DNA from: Flavitalea plasmicola
Lineage (GTDB): Bacteria > Bacteroidota > Bacteroidia > Chitinophagales > Chitinophagaceae
Direction: 5' to 3'
Length of the DNA stretch: 64,000 bases
NCBI RefSeq assembly: GCF_030546645.1
Contig: NZ_JAUOTO010000002.1
Coordinates: 248,001 to 312,000 of the forward strand
A model generated the notes under the pieces. That model was not told where the DNA came from, did no database searches, and was given only the letters and a program-made list of their open reading frames with translations. The position numbers were made by a program, and so were the translations under genes. Of the stretch, positions 60,769 to 64,000 are shown one piece after another (within the stretch, counting starts at the first letter, position 1; every line of letters starts with the position of its first letter).

Positions 60769-61110
60769 ATGAATGATTTCCTCTTAATATTCAGAACAGA
60801 TTACAATACTATGCCTAAGGCTTCGCCAGAAGAAATGCAAGCCTCCACGAAACGCTGGATGGACTGGCTAGGCGGTATTGCGGCTCAAAATAAATTGACC
60901 GATCGGGGAAACAGGCTAGTCCCGACCGGGAAAGTCCTAAAACCTGGCAATGTAATTGCAGATGGTCCTTACACGGAAATAAAAGAGTCCATTGTAGGTT
61001 ATAGCATTGTAAAAGCCGATTCTATTGAAGATGCCACTGAGTTAGCAAATGGCTGTCCCATATTGAGAATCGGCGGAAATGTTGAGATCAGAGAGATCAG
61101 TATACTATAA
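60769..61110 (+). CDS. YCII/DGPF family protein 2
   Basis: A second 113-residue YCII paralogue, with MDWLGGIAAQNKLTDRGNRL and ADGPYTEIKESIVGYSIVKAD (DGPY in place of DGPF), ending VEIREISIL. It lies 33 bp after paralogue 1 and is probably in the same transcript, followed by the sigma factor gene. Confidence 0.92.
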   Translation: MNDFLLIFRTDYNTMPKASPEEMQASTKRWMDWLGGIAAQNKLTDRGNRLVPTGKVLKPGNVIADGPYTEIKESIVGYSIVKADSIEDATELANGCPILRIGGNVEIREISIL

Positions 61111-61169
61111 GTCTGGTGTGACTTTGTCGATCAGAGATGTCTTTGTACTTTGCAAGGGCATTTATTTTC

Positions 61170-62411
61170 ATGAAACAGGCAGAGCTGATACCTCATTTAT
61201 TCAGAACCGAGTACAGAAAACTGGTTTCCGTACTATGCAAACTATTTGGCATTGAACATATTGAAATTGCAGAAGACATTGCAAGCGACACTTTTCTCGT
61301 GGCCTCTGAATTATGGGGTTTAAAAGGACTGCCTGAAAACCCAACAGCGTGGCTCTATACTGTTGCAAAAAACAAGACCAAAGATTATCTAAAACGAGAT
61401 TCAATTTTTGCTCAGAACGTTTCAAAACATCTACAACCTAATGCAACGACTTCGGAAGAAATAGAAATCGATCTGTCTGTAAAAAATATCAACGACAGCC
61501 AACTGGCAATGATATTTGTCGTCTGCCATCCCTGCAATCCGGCGGAAGCTCAGATTGGATTAGCGTTAAACCTCCTTTGTGGTTTTGGGGTTGAAGAAAT
61601 CGCCAATGCCTTTTTGACAAACAAAGACAATATCTACAAACGCCTGCAACGAGCCAAGGAAAAGCTTAGAGCGGAGAAAATAAAAATAGAGTCCCCCACC
61701 CTATCTGAAATTAATGTCCGGCTACCCACCGTACTGATGACCTTGTACCTGCTATTCAATGAAGGATATTATTCTTCCAACCAGGACATCACATTGCGCA
61801 AAGATCTTTGTTTGGAAGCGATGAGGTTGGCTTATTTGCTTATCGATAACGAACCAATGAACAAACCATCCGCAAATGCCCTGCTTTCTTTAATGTGCTT
61901 TCATTCGTCAAGATTCGACTCAAGACTCAATCAAAATGGAGAAATCATTCTATACCAGGACCAGGACACAAACCTATGGAATCAGGAGCTGATTGCCAAA
62001 GGAGAATATTTTTTAAATCAGGCGTCGCAAGGCGATAGCATATCAAAATATCATTTGGAAGCAGGTATCGCTTACTGGCACACTATTAAAGCCGACACAA
62101 AGGAAAAATGGAAAAGCATCCTACAACTTTACAATCATTTACTAGTTAATGAATATTCACCCATTGCGGCATTAAACAGAACTTATGCACTTGCCAAAGT
62201 AAACGGAAAAAAGGAAGCGATCATTGAAGCGGAAAAGATAAACCTCGCCGACCATCATTTATACCATTGTCTTTTGGGAGAACTTTATACCGGCCTGGAC
62301 AACGCAAAAGCAATTTCACATTTACAGCATGCTTTTACGCTTGCCAAATCAGCGGCCGATAAAATGCTTATTTCCAACAAGATACTGGGATGCAAGCAAC
62401 AGGAACCATAA
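61170..62411 (+). CDS. ECF42-type sigma factor with C-terminal extension
   Basis: About 413 residues from ATG 61170 (MKQAELIPHLFRTEYRKLV); an upstream ATG at 61137 adds 11 unlikely residues. It has sigma region 2 (ITSDTFL-like IASDTFLVASELWG, NPTAWLYTVAKNKTKDYL) and a region-4 HTH (GFGVEEIANAFLTNKDNIYKRLQRAKEKLR). The long helical extension starts LPTVLMTLYLLFNEGYYSS and ends in TPR-like repeats (LYHCLLGELYTGLDNAKAISHLQHAF). This extension defines ECF42 and is needed for activity in studied members. There is no anti-sigma gene, as is usual for the group. Confidence 0.92.
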   Translation: MKQAELIPHLFRTEYRKLVSVLCKLFGIEHIEIAEDIASDTFLVASELWGLKGLPENPTAWLYTVAKNKTKDYLKRDSIFAQNVSKHLQPNATTSEEIEIDLSVKNINDSQLAMIFVVCHPCNPAEAQIGLALNLLCGFGVEEIANAFLTNKDNIYKRLQRAKEKLRAEKIKIESPTLSEINVRLPTVLMTLYLLFNEGYYSSNQDITLRKDLCLEAMRLAYLLIDNEPMNKPSANALLSLMCFHSSRFDSRLNQNGEIILYQDQDTNLWNQELIAKGEYFLNQASQGDSISKYHLEAGIAYWHTIKADTKEKWKSILQLYNHLLVNEYSPIAALNRTYALAKVNGKKEAIIEAEKINLADHHLYHCLLGELYTGLDNAKAISHLQHAFTLAKSAADKMLISNKILGCKQQEP

Positions 62412-62421
62412 CAAACATCCA

Positions 62422-62829
62422 ATGGCAATGAAATCTTATGATCTATATACTGAGCTTTCGTATTATACACTAAGTCATTCAGGCAGCAATTTTATTCACC
62501 AACATATCGTAGACGCCTATACCGTGCAGACTGCCACTTCAACAACCAAACCGATCGCTTTGTGGTTTGGCCTTGTCGGCTTGTATTTGTATGTAGAAAA
62601 GGGTTATACAGGACGGCAGGTGCAACAAATGCATGGTGACATCGCAAAACGGACAAAAGAATTCCCGGCTGTTGATCTTCCTCAGAAACGCGGCAATATA
62701 ACCGTTGCTGATGTTTTGCAAAAACCACCCGGACCAGCGCGTGATCAAATGATCGAGGCCTGGTGTGCGGCTGTTTGGGAGGCATTCAAGGAGAACAGGG
62801 AAGTGGTCACAACATGGCTATTTTATTGA
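62422..62829 (+). CDS. DUF5946 family protein
   Basis: About 135 residues from ATG 62422 (MAMKSYDLYTELSYYTL). It contains HQHIVDAYTVQTAT, ALWFGLVGLYLYVEKGYTGRQVQQMH and AWCAAVWEAFKENREVVTTWL, as in DUF5946. The His pair near the N-terminus could bind a metal. Function is unknown. It follows the sigma gene by 10 bp and may be part of the same operon. Confidence 0.8.
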   Translation: MAMKSYDLYTELSYYTLSHSGSNFIHQHIVDAYTVQTATSTTKPIALWFGLVGLYLYVEKGYTGRQVQQMHGDIAKRTKEFPAVDLPQKRGNITVADVLQKPPGPARDQMIEAWCAAVWEAFKENREVVTTWLFY

Positions 62830-62831
62830 AT

Positions 62832-63683
62832 TTAGTCGAGCGTCGCCTGTACGATCTTTTCAATATCAAATTTTCGCATTTGCATAAACGCCTTCGCTGC
62901 TTTGCCGGCCTTGTTGGGATCAGTCATTAATTTTCCCAGAACAGTAGGTATCACCTGCCAGGAAACACCAAATCTGTCTTTTAACCACCCGCACATGCTT
63001 TCCGCGCCGCGTTCCGTTAATTTTCCCCAGTAATGATCTATTTCTTCCTGGGTATTGCAATGTATCGTCAGGGAAACGCCTTCATTAAAGGCAAATTTGT
63101 GTGCATGTGCGCTTTCCATCAGCATAAATTTCTGGCCATCCAAGTCGATCCGGGCAAGCTTTACTTTTCCTTCTATATCGGGCAGCTCATCCTTTGAATA
63201 CCGGAGTATACTGTCTGTACCCGAATCTTTAAAAATGGAGGTGTAGTGTTGTATGGCTTCTTCCACTCGACCATATTGATCACCGACGAACAGGAGAAAG
63301 GGTGTGATCTTTTGACCCCCTGTTTCTATCTTTCCCAGTGAAAGTTGCCATGAAATACCAAACCGATCGCTGATCCAACCGTACTTTTCACTCCAGGGAT
63401 ACTTATCCAAAGGCATCTGTAAAGAACCGTCCCTGGAAAATGCTTCCCAAATATTGTCTATCTCTTCTTCTGTTTCACAGATGTAATACAATGAAATGGA
63501 TGGATTGGGCCTGTACATCGGACCTCCGTCCAGCAGGGTGATATGCTGTCCCGCCACCTCTATTTCGGTGACGATGGGCGACTGGACCACTATCCTTGCG
63601 CCGGGAAATACTTTACAATACAAGGCGGCGGCCTCCTTGGCCTGGTTATCGAACCATAGGCAGGGTGTAATCAGTTCTTTCAT
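62832..63683 (-). CDS. PhnB-like VOC protein (two 3-dmu-9_3-mt modules)
   Basis: 283 residues from ATG 63683 (MKELITPCLWFDNQAKEAAALY); a longer frame upstream lacks family resemblance. There are two tandem VOC modules, the first with CETEEEIDNIWEAFS and KYGWISDRFGISWQ, the second with CNTQEEIDHYWGKLTERGAES and LKDRFGVSWQVIP. This matches the PhnB/demethylubiquinone-methyltransferase-like group, whose real activity is unclear. It converges with DUF5946 and follows an AraC gene. Confidence 0.92.
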   Translation of the reverse strand: MKELITPCLWFDNQAKEAAALYCKVFPGARIVVQSPIVTEIEVAGQHITLLDGGPMYRPNPSISLYYICETEEEIDNIWEAFSRDGSLQMPLDKYPWSEKYGWISDRFGISWQLSLGKIETGGQKITPFLLFVGDQYGRVEEAIQHYTSIFKDSGTDSILRYSKDELPDIEGKVKLARIDLDGQKFMLMESAHAHKFAFNEGVSLTIHCNTQEEIDHYWGKLTERGAESMCGWLKDRFGVSWQVIPTVLGKLMTDPNKAGKAAKAFMQMRKFDIEKIVQATLD

Positions 63684-63751
63684 ATGTTTTACAGTTAAAT
63701 TTCGTGTAAAGTTGGGGTAGCCGCCTAACACTTCATTGTACAAAACCGACA

Positions 63752-64000
63752 TTATTTCTTCTTCAGGCCAAATTGAAGGTAATCATTAGGTGTCGTATCT
63801 GTAAATTCTTTAAAAGAGCGTATATAATGGCTCTGATCAAAATAGCCGTTGGCATAGGCCACATCGGTCAATTTATCAAACTGCCCGGCCTTTAACTGGT
63901 AAAAGGCCATCTGGAACTGGCAGATCCTCCGGTATTCGTTGGCTGCGATGCCGACATACTTTTTAAAGATCCGCTGGAATGTTCTTTCTGTCAGGCGGAG
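63752..64000 (-). CDS. AraC family regulator, C-terminal part only (5' end beyond window)
   Basis: 83 codons to the stop at 63752: LTERTFQRIFKKYVGIAANEYRRI followed by LTDVAYANGYFDQSHYIRSFKEFTDTTPNDY, a typical AraC HTH_18. It lies 68 bp before the VOC gene, which it may control. The N-terminal part lies outside the window. Confidence 0.9.
   Translation of the reverse strand, partial: LRLTERTFQRIFKKYVGIAANEYRRICQFQMAFYQLKAGQFDKLTDVAYANGYFDQSHYIRSFKEFTDTTPNDYLQFGLKKK

Noticed and set aside
61125-61150. Exact TGTCGA before the sigma gene as a second ECF42 promoter
   Set aside because: No CGWC element follows at the spacing seen in the 60335 site; only half of the signal is present.
1-64000. 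tRNA, rRNA, CRISPR arrays, riboswitches and intact insertion sequences
   Set aside because: None could be recognised by eye on either strand; only an Rpn-type nuclease remnant and RHS debris hint at mobile DNA.

Overview
The window looks like a chromosomal segment of a Bacteroidota bacterium, most likely family Chitinophagaceae (Chitinophaga-like). This is inferred from the SusC/SusD pair with an STN-type TonB receptor and its ECF/FecR regulators, TAnnTTTG-type -7 promoter boxes, a CusA-type pump fused to its outer-membrane channel, many AraC regulators and RHS-core text typical of that family. No tRNA, rRNA, CRISPR array or intact transposase was seen.

Region by region. 1-1.3 kb: a truncated tandem esterase. 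1.5-6.6 kb: an AT-rich block of decayed RHS polymorphic-toxin pieces and candidate immunity genes, whose right edge cuts off a lipocalin-like gene. 6.5-18.1 kb: an operon of redox and hydrolase genes (two Old Yellow Enzymes, SDR, alpha/beta hydrolase, MBL-fold, a conserved unknown, lipocalin stub). It lies beside a regulatory operon with two sigma-54 activators and a histidine kinase, plus a SnoaL-like gene. Three transcription units here carry the same upstream repeat 53-54 bp from a sigma-54-like -24 element. This is the strongest candidate for an undescribed regulatory system in the window. 18.1-19 kb: nuclease remnant. 19-25 kb: heavy-metal type RND efflux operon. 25-29 kb: a small Crp/Fnr island with twin methyltransferases, a PhnA-like protein and a GcvH-like protein lacking the lipoyl lysine, with repeated GTRA-N6-TCAC sites. 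29-31 kb: Tat-exported molybdopterin oxidoreductase.

31.4-39.4 kb: a chitin-type polysaccharide utilisation locus (GH18, SusD, SusC, FecR, ECF sigma). 39.5-44.5 kb: small stress and regulator genes (DUF1569, VOC, two divergent AraC, quinone-reductase-like MDR, Mn catalase, DsbA-like). 44.6-53.2 kb: a lipoprotein, a secreted unknown, a NarL-type two-component system and two large secreted unknowns. 53.2-60.2 kb: a second glycan locus (a galactosidase-like hydrolase, GH29 fucosidase, AraC, TonB receptor). 60.3-64 kb: an ECF42-type sigma factor with two YCII/DGPF proteins, DUF5946, PhnB-like VOC and a truncated AraC.

All calls come from reading the sequence and recalling families; no database search was run. 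Several start codons were moved inward from the longest open frame, as stated in each entry.
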